Of a stretch of DNA of 64,000 bases, positions 15,486 to 24,386 are shown in pieces (the stretch's first letter is position 1; each line of letters opens with the position of its first letter). This DNA comes from Neomelitea salexigens DSM 19753 (GTDB taxonomy: Bacteria; Pseudomonadota; Gammaproteobacteria; Pseudomonadales; Spongiibacteraceae), in NCBI RefSeq assembly GCF_000422345.1, contig NZ_AULP01000001.1:310001-374000 (forward strand). Direction: 5' to 3'. Both the position numbers and the translations under genes were made by a program. The notes under the pieces were generated by a model. That model was given only the letters and a program-made list of their open reading frames with translations, was not told the DNA's origin and searched no databases.

Positions 15486-18107
15486 CTATACGTGATTCAC
15501 GTAATCTTTGACCGACTGCAAGGCAGCGGGGATCGCGGCAACATCGCTGCCGCCACCCTGCGCCATGTCTGGACGACCGCCGCCCTTGCCTCCGACTGCC
15601 GCCGCAGCTCGCTTCATAATATCGCCCGCTTTGCAGCGACCCGTGAGGTCTTTCGTTACGCCGGCGACCAGCGATACTTTTTCGCCCTCGCCACTGGCCA
15701 GCAGCACCACACCTGAGCCCAACTTATTTTTCAGCTGGTCCATGCTATCGCGCAAGGTCTTCGCATCAGCGCCTTCTATATTAACGGCGAGGACGCTAAT
15801 ACCGTTGATCTCTTCCACCTCAGACAATAGATCGCGACTGCCCGCGGTTGCCAGCTTGGCCTTTAGACGCTCTAGTTCTTTTTGCTGTTCCCGGTGGCTA
15901 CTCAGCAGCTGCGCAAGTTTGGCATCAAAATTTTCAGGCGTACTTTTCAATGCCGCACAAGCAGACTGCAGACGGCTGCGATCGCGCCCCGCTTCATTAA
16001 GCGCTTCGGCTCCGGTTACCGCCTCAATTCGGCGCACACCGGCAGCAATGCCAGATTCCGCAACGATACGCATCACGCCAATATCGCCGGTGCGACGAAC
16101 ATGGGTGCCGCCACACAGCTCGACAGAAAAGTCGCCGCCCATGCTCAATACACGCACGGTTTCGCCATACTTCTCGCCAAACAGCATCACCGCGCCCCGC
16201 TCTTTAGCAGAGTCGATGTCGGTTTCCACGGTTTCAACCGCCGTATTTCGGCGAATTTCGTCATTCACCATCGCCTCTATTTTCTGCAACTGTTCCGCAG
16301 TTACCGCCTCGCCGTGGGCAAAGTCAAAACGCAGGCGCTCAGCGGTTACCAGCGAGCCCTTTTGCGCTACATGTTCACCCAGTACCTTGCGCAATGCGGC
16401 GTGAAGCAAATGGGTTGCCGAGTGATTCAGCGCGGTAGATTGACGAATACTGGCATCTACTTCGGCTTCAACAGTCTGGCCGGCAACAACCGCCCCCGCC
16501 GCAACCACGCCAATATGCACAAAGTGATCACCGGCCTTTTGGGTATCGCGCACTTCTATGCGTAAGCCTTCTGCACGGATAACACCGCAGTCCCCTGCCT
16601 GGCCACCGGACTCAGCGTAGAAAGGTGTACGATCCAGCACCACCAGAACATCATCACCCTCTGCAGCGCGTTCACAGGGCTGACCATCACGCAACAGCGC
16701 AATAATCTTGGCATCGTCGCTCAGCGACTGATAGCCAGTAAAGGTGGTGGCACCGTCGACGTCTAAACGCAGGTCGGCATCCATTTTGAAATTCGATGCT
16801 GAGCGAGCACGCTCGCGCTGCGCCTCCATGGCCGCCTCAAACCCGTCCATATCCAACGTCAGGTCTTTCTCACGGGCGATATCGGCGGTAAGGTCCACGG
16901 GAAAACCATAGGTATCGTATAAACGGAACACCGTTTCACCCGGGATTTGCTGCCCCTTAAGCTCACTCAGGTCTGCCTCGAGAATCTTCATCCCCTGGTC
17001 CAGAGTCTTCGCGAACTGCTCTTCTTCCTGGAGCAATGCTTTTTCAATCGCACCCTGCAATTCACGTAGCTCAGGGTAAGCACTGCCCATTTCAACAGCC
17101 AGGGCATCAACCAGTTTGTAAAAGAAGGGCTCGGTCGCACCAAGCTTGTTGCCGTGGCGCACTGCACGGCGAATTATCCGGCGCAACACATAGCCGCGTC
17201 CTTCGTTGGATGGCAGTACACCATCGGCAATCAAAAACGCGCAGGAGCGGATATGGTCAGCAATAACACGCAACGACGTGTGTTGACGGTCATCAACACC
17301 CAGCACCCTGGCCGTCGCGGCAATGAGGTTATCGAACAGGTCTATCTCGTAATTGCTGTGAACACCCTGCATCACCGCAGATATGCGTTCCAGCCCCATA
17401 CCGGTGTCTACCGATGGCGCAGGCAGCTCAGTCATGGTGCCATCGGCATCGCGATTGAACTGCATGAATACGTTGTTCCAAATTTCGATGTAGCGGTCGC
17501 CGTCCTCATCCGGGCTCCCCGGAGGACCACCGGCTACATCTTCACCGTGGTCATAAAAAATTTCTGTACAGGGCCCACAGGGGCCTGTGTCACCCATTGA
17601 CCAGAAGTTATCCGAGGCGTATTTGGCGCCCTTGTTGTCGCCGATACGCACCATGCGCTCAGCCGGAATACCAACCTCTTCATTCCATATCTTGTAGGCT
17701 TCATCATCGTCGGCATAAACCGTTACCCACAGGCGTGAGCTATCGATATTCAGCCACTCCTTCGACGTTAAGAATTCCCACGCAAAGAGAATGGCATCGC
17801 GCTTGAAATAGTCGCCAAAGCTAAAATTCCCCAGCATTTCGAAGAACGTATGGTGGCGAGCGGTGTAGCCAACATTCTCCAAATCGTTGTGCTTACCACC
17901 AGCGCGAACACAGCGCTGACTGCTGACTGCACGGCTGTAATTACGTTTATCGCGACCGAGGAACACGTCTTTAAATTGCACCATCCCCGCATTCGTGAAA
18001 AGCAACGTAGGGTCATTACCGGGTACCAGCGAACTACTGGCCACCGGGGTGTGTCCCTTGCTTTCAAAGTAGCGAATAAAGGCATCGCGGATAGCAGCGC
18101 TTTTCAT
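15486..18107 (-). CDS. alaS: Alanyl-tRNA synthetase
   Basis: An 873-residue class II synthetase that charges tRNA-Ala and edits mischarged Ser and Gly. The catalytic domain starts [14 protein letters not shown]. The editing domain has the zinc-type [11 protein letters not shown] (HxxxH) and [10 protein letters not shown] motifs. The C-terminal Ala domain ends with the [15 protein letters not shown] tail. ATG 18107 is chosen because it gives the standard [10 protein letters not shown] start; the longer frame adds 12 unrelated residues. It is followed by lysC and csrA. The recA-recX genes often found upstream are absent here. Confidence 0.97.
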   Translation of the reverse strand: MKSAAIRDAFIRYFESKGHTPVASSSLVPGNDPTLLFTNAGMVQFKDVFLGRDKRNYSRAVSSQRCVRAGGKHNDLENVGYTARHHTFFEMLGNFSFGDYFKRDAILFAWEFLTSKEWLNIDSSRLWVTVYADDDEAYKIWNEEVGIPAERMVRIGDNKGAKYASDNFWSMGDTGPCGPCTEIFYDHGEDVAGGPPGSPDEDGDRYIEIWNNVFMQFNRDADGTMTELPAPSVDTGMGLERISAVMQGVHSNYEIDLFDNLIAATARVLGVDDRQHTSLRVIADHIRSCAFLIADGVLPSNEGRGYVLRRIIRRAVRHGNKLGATEPFFYKLVDALAVEMGSAYPELRELQGAIEKALLQEEEQFAKTLDQGMKILEADLSELKGQQIPGETVFRLYDTYGFPVDLTADIAREKDLTLDMDGFEAAMEAQRERARSASNFKMDADLRLDVDGATTFTGYQSLSDDAKIIALLRDGQPCERAAEGDDVLVVLDRTPFYAESGGQAGDCGVIRAEGLRIEVRDTQKAGDHFVHIGVVAAGAVVAGQTVEAEVDASIRQSTALNHSATHLLHAALRKVLGEHVAQKGSLVTAERLRFDFAHGEAVTAEQLQKIEAMVNDEIRRNTAVETVETDIDSAKERGAVMLFGEKYGETVRVLSMGGDFSVELCGGTHVRRTGDIGVMRIVAESGIAAGVRRIEAVTGAEALNEAGRDRSRLQSACAALKSTPENFDAKLAQLLSSHREQQKELERLKAKLATAGSRDLLSEVEEINGISVLAVNIEGADAKTLRDSMDQLKNKLGSGVVLLASGEGEKVSLVAGVTKDLTGRCKAGDIMKRAAAAVGGKGGGRPDMAQGGGSDVAAIPAALQSVKDYVNHV

Positions 18108-18144
18108 GAACACGGTCTCACTCTGGGGTCTACATAACGACAAA

Positions 18145-18166
18145 CGCCGGAAGACAGCTTCCGGCG
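18145..18166 (-). terminator. Rho-independent terminator
   Basis: A 9-bp stem (18145-18153 with 18158-18166) with a four-base loop, followed on the minus strand by TTTGTCGTT. It lies between the Trm112-like gene and alaS and likely ends the upstream unit. Confidence 0.6.
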
Positions 18167-18231
18167 GAAAGGAAAAAGTATAGCGAAATCAGCAGGCGAT
18201 GTATGCGCCAACGCCCGCGACAACGGGTGAA

Positions 18232-18417
18232 TTAGCCAAGTTTTTCATCAGCAGTCAGCGGTCGCGCCTCTGACTCCAGCATTACCGGAATACCGTCGCG
18301 CACCGGGTAGGCCAAACCGCTAGCGCGACACACCAGCTCATTGCGCTCAGCGTCGAACTCGACAGGCGCTTTGCTCACCGGGCAAACCAATATTTCCAAC
18401 AACTTTTTATCAATCAT
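18232..18417 (-). CDS. Trm112 family protein (YcaR-like)
   Basis: A 61-residue protein with the signature [16 protein letters not shown] near the N-terminus and [11 protein letters not shown] near the C-terminus. In eukaryotes and archaea Trm112 proteins activate methyltransferases; bacterial YcaR-type members are uncharacterised. Only one Cys of the first zinc pair region is obvious (VCPVSK), so metal binding is doubtful. The start MIDKKLL (18417) is the standard one. Confidence 0.88.
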   Translation of the reverse strand: MIDKKLLEILVCPVSKAPVEFDAERNELVCRASGLAYPVRDGIPVMLESEARPLTADEKLG

Positions 18418-18462
18418 TTTCAACACTCTAAATCAAAACAACAACGCAGCCCCGGGGTGCGC

Positions 18463-19284
18463 TCATTCACTGACGGGCGCCAGCTCACTGGGCATCGGTC
18501 CTACCAATAGCGCCGGGTCTAAACGCTGACCATGCCAGTTCATGCGCCAGTCAAGATGCGGCCCTGTCGCCCGCCCCGTTGCACCTACCTCGGCGATGGC
18601 CTGCCCTCTCTCCACCTCTTGCCCGGGTGCAACCAAAATCTTACTCAGATGGATGAACGTGGAGGAGATACCCTGGCCGTGATCGATGATCAGGGTTCCC
18701 CCCGAATAAAACATATCGTTGTGAACCAGCGTCACCACGCCGCTGTTGGGCGCGATAACCGTTGCCCCCACGGGCCTCGCCACATCCACACCATAGTGTG
18801 GTCGACCGGGGGTGCCATTATAGACACGCTGACTACCGAAAACACCAGTGATGGGGCCAATTAGCGGCCATTGATAGGTATTTAAAAAATCCTGCCGGTC
18901 TTCACTGCGCCGGCGCGCCTTACCCACCATGGCGGACTCCTGACGAATACGCGCCAGCACCTCTGCCGGCGGTGTAACGGTTTTCTGAGGGACCCCATTT
19001 ACCCGCTGCACGGCGTATTCGCGCTGCGTTATCGCAAGTTCCTGGCTGGTACAGTCGCCGTCACGGCACACGCGCAACGTCATCGCCGCGGGCGCATCGC
19101 GATCAAAGCCGGCCACAAACACCCCATTTTCAGCCACTTTCAACGTGTGCTCTCCGAGCTCCACTCGGCTGCCAGGTGCCACTTTGCCGTGGATAAGCCC
19201 GCCCTGTATCAACTGCCCCTGCAGTTCAATAGCACCGAGTTGCAGCGGCAACAGCGCGGTTAACAATATCATTAGCGTTCGCAT
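18463..19284 (-). CDS. M23-family peptidoglycan metallopeptidase
   Basis: A 273-residue exported protein with an N-terminal signal peptide (MRTLMILLTALLPLQLGA). It has a beta-rich N-terminal region and a C-terminal LytM/M23 domain (about residues 150-265). The zinc motif HYGVD (HxxxD) and the later HLDW histidine are visible, so it is probably an active endopeptidase cutting cell-wall crosslinks. An AGGAG site lies just upstream of the ATG. It diverges from greB. Confidence 0.9.
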   Translation of the reverse strand: MRTLMILLTALLPLQLGAIELQGQLIQGGLIHGKVAPGSRVELGEHTLKVAENGVFVAGFDRDAPAAMTLRVCRDGDCTSQELAITQREYAVQRVNGVPQKTVTPPAEVLARIRQESAMVGKARRRSEDRQDFLNTYQWPLIGPITGVFGSQRVYNGTPGRPHYGVDVARPVGATVIAPNSGVVTLVHNDMFYSGGTLIIDHGQGISSTFIHLSKILVAPGQEVERGQAIAEVGATGRATGPHLDWRMNWHGQRLDPALLVGPMPSELAPVSE

Positions 19285-19366
19285 ATCATCTCCTAGCGAT
19301 TTCTGCCTAACACCATATCGCGATATTATGCGCGATTCAGCATCTCGCTTAAGGTTTTGACAACAA

Positions 19367-19876
19367 ATGAGTCGCTATCGTCCGCCCCGCCAACGAGGCT
19401 CTCGGTACATCACCCCAGAGGGCGAGCGCGCGCTTCGTGAAGAACTGCGTCAGCTGTGGAAAGTGGAGCGTCCGCAAGTCACCCAAACCGTGCACGAGGC
19501 GGCAAAGAATGGCGATCGATCGGAAAACGGCGACTATATCTACGGCAAAAAACGGTTGCGGGAAATCGACAGCCGGGTGCGTTTTCTCAGCAAACGACTC
19601 GATGAACTCACTGTGGTCGACGAATTCCCCAGCGATCGAGAACGGGTTTTCTTCGGCGCTTGGGTGTCCATAGAGGATGAAGACGGTAACGAAAGCCACT
19701 ACCGTATCGTCGGCCCGGATGAGTTTGACGTGAGCAGTGGCAAACTTTCCATGGACTCGCCGCTCGCTAAAGCCTTGCTTGGCAAGCGAGTAGATGATGA
19801 AATTTCCGTCACAGCGCCAACCGGCGAAAAGCTTTATTATATTACCGCCATTCACTACGGGCATTCTCCGCGCTGA
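19367..19876 (+). CDS. greB: Transcription elongation factor GreB
   Basis: A 169-residue factor that enters the RNA polymerase secondary channel and stimulates cleavage of backtracked RNA. The N-terminal coiled coil contains the acidic tip NGDRSENGDYIYGKKRLREID, whose acidic residues coordinate catalytic Mg, and the C-terminal FKBP-like domain follows (FGAWVSIEDEDG, DSPLAKALLGK). The length and the RYITPEG start point to GreB rather than GreA. Confidence 0.95.
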   Translation: MSRYRPPRQRGSRYITPEGERALREELRQLWKVERPQVTQTVHEAAKNGDRSENGDYIYGKKRLREIDSRVRFLSKRLDELTVVDEFPSDRERVFFGAWVSIEDEDGNESHYRIVGPDEFDVSSGKLSMDSPLAKALLGKRVDDEISVTAPTGEKLYYITAIHYGHSPR

Positions 19877-19906
19877 GTCACACACATCAACCGAGGCACA
19901 TTCGCA

Positions 19907-21178
19907 ATGCTGACACTTTCACTCTTCTGGGCATGGTTTAGCTGGAACGCCTACCACCCCTGGAAAGGTAGACCTGAATTCATGGGCATCGTCAGCTTCA
20001 TTTTTGGCATGTTAGCGGGCGAACTCGGCCTGCATATCATAGCCATCAATGTGCTGCTTACGGCGGGGATCGTTTTATTCGGCGAACTCGACGGCCTCGC
20101 CGATAGCCTCGGACTGCTGATTGCCATGGCAAGCTGGCTCAGCTTGGGCTTGTTTTACTTCAGGGCGCGAAATAATGAGGCAATTATGCGTGCGGCTGTT
20201 TGCGAAGCGCTGGAGACTGACGATTATCCGCAGACTCCCGATAACCTGCACTACACCCCCGACAGCGACCGCTTGCTAAAACCCTTCGCTTTCCGCCATC
20301 CACGGGTAGAGCGCTTGAAGGATATTCCCTACTGCGATGTTAATGGCCGCAAGCTTCATGTCGACATCTACCGTCGCCGGGATTGCCCAAAAAATGCGCC
20401 GGTACTGCTACAAATACACGGCGGCGCATGGATGCAAAACCTGGGCAGCAAAGAGCAACAGGCCCTGCCACTAATGACACAGCTCGCCGAAAACGGCTGG
20501 ATCTGCGTTGCCGTTCAATATCGCCTGAGTCCGGCGGCAACCTTCCCCGACCATATTATCGACTGCAAGCGCGCGCTGGTCTGGACCAAAGATCACATCG
20601 CCGATTACGGTGGTGACCCCGACTTTATCGTCGCCACGGGCGGCTCTGCTGGCGGTCATTTAAGTAGTCTGTTAGCACTGAGTGCTAACGCCGCCGAGTT
20701 TCAGCCGGGCTTTGAGGAGCGCGACACTCAGGTGCAAGCCTGCATCCCGTTTTATGGGGTCTATGATTTTCTGAACAGTAAGGCACAGCGGCACAATGAA
20801 GGCTTAGAACAATGGCTGGCTGAGCGCGTGATTAAGAAGACGCGCAGCGAGGGCGGCGAACTGTGGCGCAGCGCCTCGCCCGTGTCGTGGATACATGAAG
20901 ATGCACCACCCTTTCTTATTATTCACGGCGAAGCGGACACACTTGTACCGGTGAAAGAGTCGCGTGAGCTCTACGCAGAATTGAAGGCCAGCTCAAAAAA
21001 CCCCGTGGCCTACGCCGAACTGCCCGATGCTCAGCACGCCTTCGACTTGGTGATCTCACTGCGAAGCCAAATTGTGGTCAATGCCCTCTGCGACTATTGC
21101 CACTGCCTTCACCAGCGCTACTTGGCACAAGCCGAAAAGACTGCCGCAGCGCTCAGCGATGAAACCAGCCCGGCATAA
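19907..21178 (+). CDS. Membrane-anchored alpha/beta hydrolase (esterase)
   Basis: A 423-residue protein with three or so hydrophobic helices in the first 90 residues, then an alpha/beta-hydrolase domain. Hormone-sensitive-lipase-type motifs are clear: the oxyanion HGGAW (about residue 172) and the nucleophile GGSAGG (about 245). A late acid in GEADTLVPV and a His in DAQHAF complete the triad. It likely hydrolyses carboxylic esters at the membrane. It starts 30 bp after greB. Confidence 0.85.
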   Translation: MLTLSLFWAWFSWNAYHPWKGRPEFMGIVSFIFGMLAGELGLHIIAINVLLTAGIVLFGELDGLADSLGLLIAMASWLSLGLFYFRARNNEAIMRAAVCEALETDDYPQTPDNLHYTPDSDRLLKPFAFRHPRVERLKDIPYCDVNGRKLHVDIYRRRDCPKNAPVLLQIHGGAWMQNLGSKEQQALPLMTQLAENGWICVAVQYRLSPAATFPDHIIDCKRALVWTKDHIADYGGDPDFIVATGGSAGGHLSSLLALSANAAEFQPGFEERDTQVQACIPFYGVYDFLNSKAQRHNEGLEQWLAERVIKKTRSEGGELWRSASPVSWIHEDAPPFLIIHGEADTLVPVKESRELYAELKASSKNPVAYAELPDAQHAFDLVISLRSQIVVNALCDYCHCLHQRYLAQAEKTAAALSDETSPA

Positions 21179-21189
21179 ACCGGGCTTTA
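21167..21189 (+). terminator. Possible terminator after the esterase gene
   Basis: AGCCCGG (21167-21173) and CCGGGCT (21180-21186) form a 7-bp GC-rich stem around the stop codon, followed by only three T. It lies between convergent genes, so it may serve the plus strand weakly. Confidence 0.4.
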
Positions 21190-21199
21190 GAGCGAGCCC

Positions 21200-21775
21200 T
21201 TAGAACGGGTTCCAGCTGGCTTTTTTGCTGTACTGCAAATACCCAACATTGGCGCCGCTGCGCAGACCAACACCCGTGCGAATAGGCGCCAAAACGATGT
21301 CGCCACTGCGCTGGTAATTCACCCCGACACCGGCGGCTACATAGATACTCCCTTCCACGCCCGGGAAGCGCTGATACAAACGCTCGACGTCGTCAAGCTG
21401 GTAAACCAGCGTAAAAACCTTGGATGCATTTGCCCCGAGATCAAAACCGATGGATGGCCCCTGCCAAAATATCGCGCGAACTTCCCCACTAAGGGTTTGC
21501 AATTCACCGCGGCCGTAGCGCACACCAACCCCCAGTGCTGCGGAGACCTCTTCGCCAACAATAATGGCGTTGGGCTCACCTTGTTCGGCAAAAACCTTCT
21601 CGACCGCCTTTGCCAACCCCTCGGTTGTTTCGCCGAAAAACAACCCGGCTTTTTCCATTACCTGCTCGCGACTGAAGCCCTTGGCGGACTCTTCCGCATG
21701 CGCACCCGCCAGCATTGACAGCGTGATAACCAAAGCAGCAAATACACCGTTGCTCCACCGCACTATCTGTTCCAT
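21200..21775 (-). CDS. DUF1134 (EipA-like) exported protein
   Basis: A 191-residue protein with a signal peptide (FAALVITLSMLAGAHA) followed by a DUF1134 domain: FFGETTEGLAKAVEKVF, the VRYGRGEL and WQGPSIGFDLG segments, and a glycine-rich end (VGVGVNYQ). In Brucella the homologue EipA is a periplasmic envelope-integrity factor. Function here is assumed similar but unproven. It is a single gene convergent with the esterase. Confidence 0.85.
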   Translation of the reverse strand: MEQIVRWSNGVFAALVITLSMLAGAHAEESAKGFSREQVMEKAGLFFGETTEGLAKAVEKVFAEQGEPNAIIVGEEVSAALGVGVRYGRGELQTLSGEVRAIFWQGPSIGFDLGANASKVFTLVYQLDDVERLYQRFPGVEGSIYVAAGVGVNYQRSGDIVLAPIRTGVGLRSGANVGYLQYSKKASWNPF

Positions 21776-21833
21776 ACGACCTCCTCTTCAGGCTCCTATG
21801 AAGGGCCCCGGCGGCTATTGCCGACAACGCTGT

Positions 21834-22448
21834 TTATATCTCACTGGGCGGCAGACGCTCAAGCAACGCCTTCCAACAGCCTTCATGTTTCAGCAACAAG
21901 GTGTGCAGCTTTAGTAGCGCCGCCACGCTGATAGCATCGGTAATCTCACCGGAAAGCGCCATGTCTATTACCTCAGGCAACGGTAGACGCCGGACTTCAA
22001 GCTCCTCGCAGGGCTCCGGCGCGCTTTCGCCCAGCGTTAGGCCCCGCGCTACATAAATCTGTGCGACTTCATCGGTGCAGGAGTTGCTGGTGTGCAGCGT
22101 CATCAATGGGTGCAGCGCCGCCGCACGCAGGCCGGTCTCCTCTGCAAGCTCGCGCAGCGCTGCCTCCGGCGCGGAGCTGTCAAGAGGACAGCCGCCCTCG
22201 GGTATCTCCCAGCTATAGGCTTGCAGCGGATAGCGATATTGACCTACCAACCAGGTGTAGCCCTGCTCATCCACCGGTATCACGCCCACCGCACGGTTCT
22301 TAAAGCAAACTTTCCCGTAGATGCCCGGCGTGTTTCCCGGCGTGGTCACCTCGTGATGCTCAAGCCGCAGCCACGGATTCTCGTAGACACTCTCACTGTG
22401 ATGCAGCCGCCAAGGCCCAACGATCACTGACTGTTTTTTATCACTCAC
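21834..22448 (-). CDS. NUDIX hydrolase (ADP-ribose pyrophosphatase-like)
   Basis: A 204-residue NUDIX protein. The core of the Nudix box is visible as APEAALRELAEETGL (REL-x-EE-x-GL, about residues 95-108), while the first Glu of the GX5E part appears to be Ser. The GQYRYPLQAYSWEIPEGG segment is characteristic of the ADP-ribose pyrophosphatase group. It probably cleaves ADP-ribose or another NDP-X. The GTG start overlaps the stop of the UDG-like gene (GTGA), so the two are translated together. Confidence 0.85.
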   Translation of the reverse strand: MSDKKQSVIVGPWRLHHSESVYENPWLRLEHHEVTTPGNTPGIYGKVCFKNRAVGVIPVDEQGYTWLVGQYRYPLQAYSWEIPEGGCPLDSSAPEAALRELAEETGLRAAALHPLMTLHTSNSCTDEVAQIYVARGLTLGESAPEPCEELEVRRLPLPEVIDMALSGEITDAISVAALLKLHTLLLKHEGCWKALLERLPPSEI

Positions 22449-23029
22449 GACGGCTCGCTTAGTAGGGGGTGTATTCGGCGCTGAAACGATGGCAGTAGCT
22501 GCTCATCAAACCAAGGGTTTTGCTTAAACCAACGGATATTTCTCGGCGAGGGGTGTGGAAGACTGATAAACCGCCCGTCTAGCGACTGGTTTTGTACGCG
22601 TTCGGTGAGGCTTGTCTCGCCATCACCGGCATAGCGTTTCTGGGCATACTGGCCTATCAGTAGCACAACGTCTATATGCGGCATCTGCTGCAACAGGCGC
22701 TCATGCCATGTTGGCGCGCACTCTGGACGAGGCGGCAAATCGCCACTCTTGCCCTTGCCTGGGTAACAAAAGCCCATCGGCAAAATACCCAGGCGCGCGT
22801 CGCGATAGAATTGCTCTCGATCGATGCTTAACCAGCCGCGAAGGCGGTCACCGGAAGGATCATCCCAGGGCAGCCCACTATTGTGCACTTTCAGCCCCGG
22901 GGCCTGCCCGATAATGAGAATTCTAGCCTCTGGCGCGACCCGTAGAACCGGGCGCGGACCAAGAGGCAGCGCCGATTCACAAAGGCGGCATGCCGCTACT
23001 TCATTAAGTAACTGTTGAAGGTTCTCCAT
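22445..23029 (-). CDS. Uracil-DNA glycosylase superfamily protein
   Basis: A 194-residue protein of the UDG fold. The N-terminal motif ILIIGQAPG with nearby PWDDPSGDRLRGW and the C-terminal SLPHPSPRN motif correspond to the uracil-binding and DNA-intercalation motifs of the superfamily. An N-terminal CRLCESALP pair could hold part of a metal site as in family 4, but the full four-Cys set is not seen. Activity on uracil in DNA is likely but not certain. It overlaps the NUDIX gene. Confidence 0.82.
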   Translation of the reverse strand: MENLQQLLNEVAACRLCESALPLGPRPVLRVAPEARILIIGQAPGLKVHNSGLPWDDPSGDRLRGWLSIDREQFYRDARLGILPMGFCYPGKGKSGDLPPRPECAPTWHERLLQQMPHIDVVLLIGQYAQKRYAGDGETSLTERVQNQSLDGRFISLPHPSPRNIRWFKQNPWFDEQLLPSFQRRIHPLLSEPS

Positions 23030-23078
23030 AGCCGCATTTTGCAGTCGAATGCATATGGCGGCAAGAGAACAACACTAG

Positions 23079-24143
23079 CTAGGGTGCCGCGACATCCAAC
23101 GCTTCTAGGGTCTCAACTGACAAACGGCCTGTCGCCAACCCCTTCTTCTGCTGAAAACTATGAATAGCGGTACGTGTGCGTTTACCGAGAATGCCATCGG
23201 CGTAGCCCGCATCAAAGCCGCGCTCGTTAAGGGCTCGCTGAACATTGCGAATAGTGGCTTCACTTGCGTCGCGTTTGCACAGAATCTGCCGCCACACCAA
23301 GGTCTCATCGGCAATTTTTTCGCGATAGCTGTAGCGCTCATACACAGCAGGCACCTTAATTCGCTTGACCTTTGCCGGCTCGACAACGTGCTGCACTCGC
23401 ACCGTTTTGGTTGTTGCAGGCACCTTCACCTCAACGGTGTGTTCAGGCTTGTCGATCACCCGCTTTTTCACCGTCTCGAAAACGGCAGGCTCAACAACGC
23501 GGCGGTACACGGCTGGGCGCTTCAACACCTGGCGCTCGACTCGGCGGTACTTGGCAGGCACCTCCACCAAGTGGAGAATCTCGCCGCTGTCTTCATCAAT
23601 CTTTTCCACCGCACCGCGCCCCGGGCGCCACACCGACTCTGCCGGCTTGCTCAGGATTTTCTCTGTTACTGTCTCGTATTCAGCCTCAGACACCAATTCT
23701 TGGCGAACCCTGGCAGGAAGCACCTGCGTCTTTTCTTCAAGCCATTTATAGGTCGCAGGAACCACCTTTAATTGCGTGTAGGCCTCACTCACCACAACCT
23801 TTTCTTCGCGCCACTCCGTTTTCGCGGGCTGCATCTCCAGTTTTTCACTGGACTCCTTCACCACCCGAGTGGCTTCGCGATCAATAAATTTTGGCGGCAA
23901 CAACATTCGAGCATAACAAGCGCCCGTCTGCGCATCAGGCGGCATTGCCGATAGCGCGCTACCACCATCTCGTGCCTTGAGCTTTTCAATTTGGATCAAC
24001 GCATCTGCCAGTGCCGTTTCCAAAGAAGCAACGCGCTGACCACCTTGCTCGACGGGTGTGCGACCACCCCGGTAGTTCGGGGCCATCACACAGGCGCTGC
24101 AAACAGCGGCGATCAATACGGCAAGCGTGGCACTGCGAATCAC
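23079..24143 (-). CDS. Repeat-containing lipoprotein with peptidoglycan-binding domain
   Basis: A 354-residue envelope protein. The N-terminus has a lipobox (AVCSAC, lipidated Cys about 18). The middle (about 95-270) is made of about a dozen imperfect Val/Pro/Tyr/Arg-rich units of the form VPATYKWLEEKTQVLPARV or VPAKYRRVERQVLKRP. These units resemble a repetitive beta structure and are strongly basic. The C-terminal 70 residues form a peptidoglycan-binding domain (NVQRALNERGFDAGYADGILG, KRTRTAIHSFQ). It is probably an outer-membrane lipoprotein tethered to the wall. GTG start with GGAG upstream. Confidence 0.83.
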   Translation of the reverse strand: MIRSATLAVLIAAVCSACVMAPNYRGGRTPVEQGGQRVASLETALADALIQIEKLKARDGGSALSAMPPDAQTGACYARMLLPPKFIDREATRVVKESSEKLEMQPAKTEWREEKVVVSEAYTQLKVVPATYKWLEEKTQVLPARVRQELVSEAEYETVTEKILSKPAESVWRPGRGAVEKIDEDSGEILHLVEVPAKYRRVERQVLKRPAVYRRVVEPAVFETVKKRVIDKPEHTVEVKVPATTKTVRVQHVVEPAKVKRIKVPAVYERYSYREKIADETLVWRQILCKRDASEATIRNVQRALNERGFDAGYADGILGKRTRTAIHSFQQKKGLATGRLSVETLEALDVAAP

Positions 24144-24386
24144 TCTATTCTCCTACTGACTATGACCCATAAATCTAACGAGCGATCTATGTTTGCAGCA
24201 TTTTATAACGAATTCATTTAGCTTATCGACCGCAATTTCCACAAATCGCCAAACCACACAATAAACTTCCTGAATGCGGCGATCTCCGAGGAAAATATCG
24301 CAGCTGGCGGCAATAATGCCGGGGAAATTCCAACCGCAATATGCTTTAATAAGCGCGCTTTTTTTGAACGCAGGCGCCTTGCAATA

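Noticed and set aside
14712-15716. Long open frame on the plus strand across lysC and alaS
   Set aside because: It runs antisense to two well-matched housekeeping genes, has no ribosome site, and shows no family motif.
19349-19885. Minus-strand frame of 178 codons opposite greB
   Set aside because: It mirrors the greB gene, which matches its family along its whole length on the plus strand.
24144-24386. Glycine riboswitch upstream of gcvP
   Set aside because: I could not find the conserved tandem aptamer pattern; there is no clear pair of glycine-aptamer cores.
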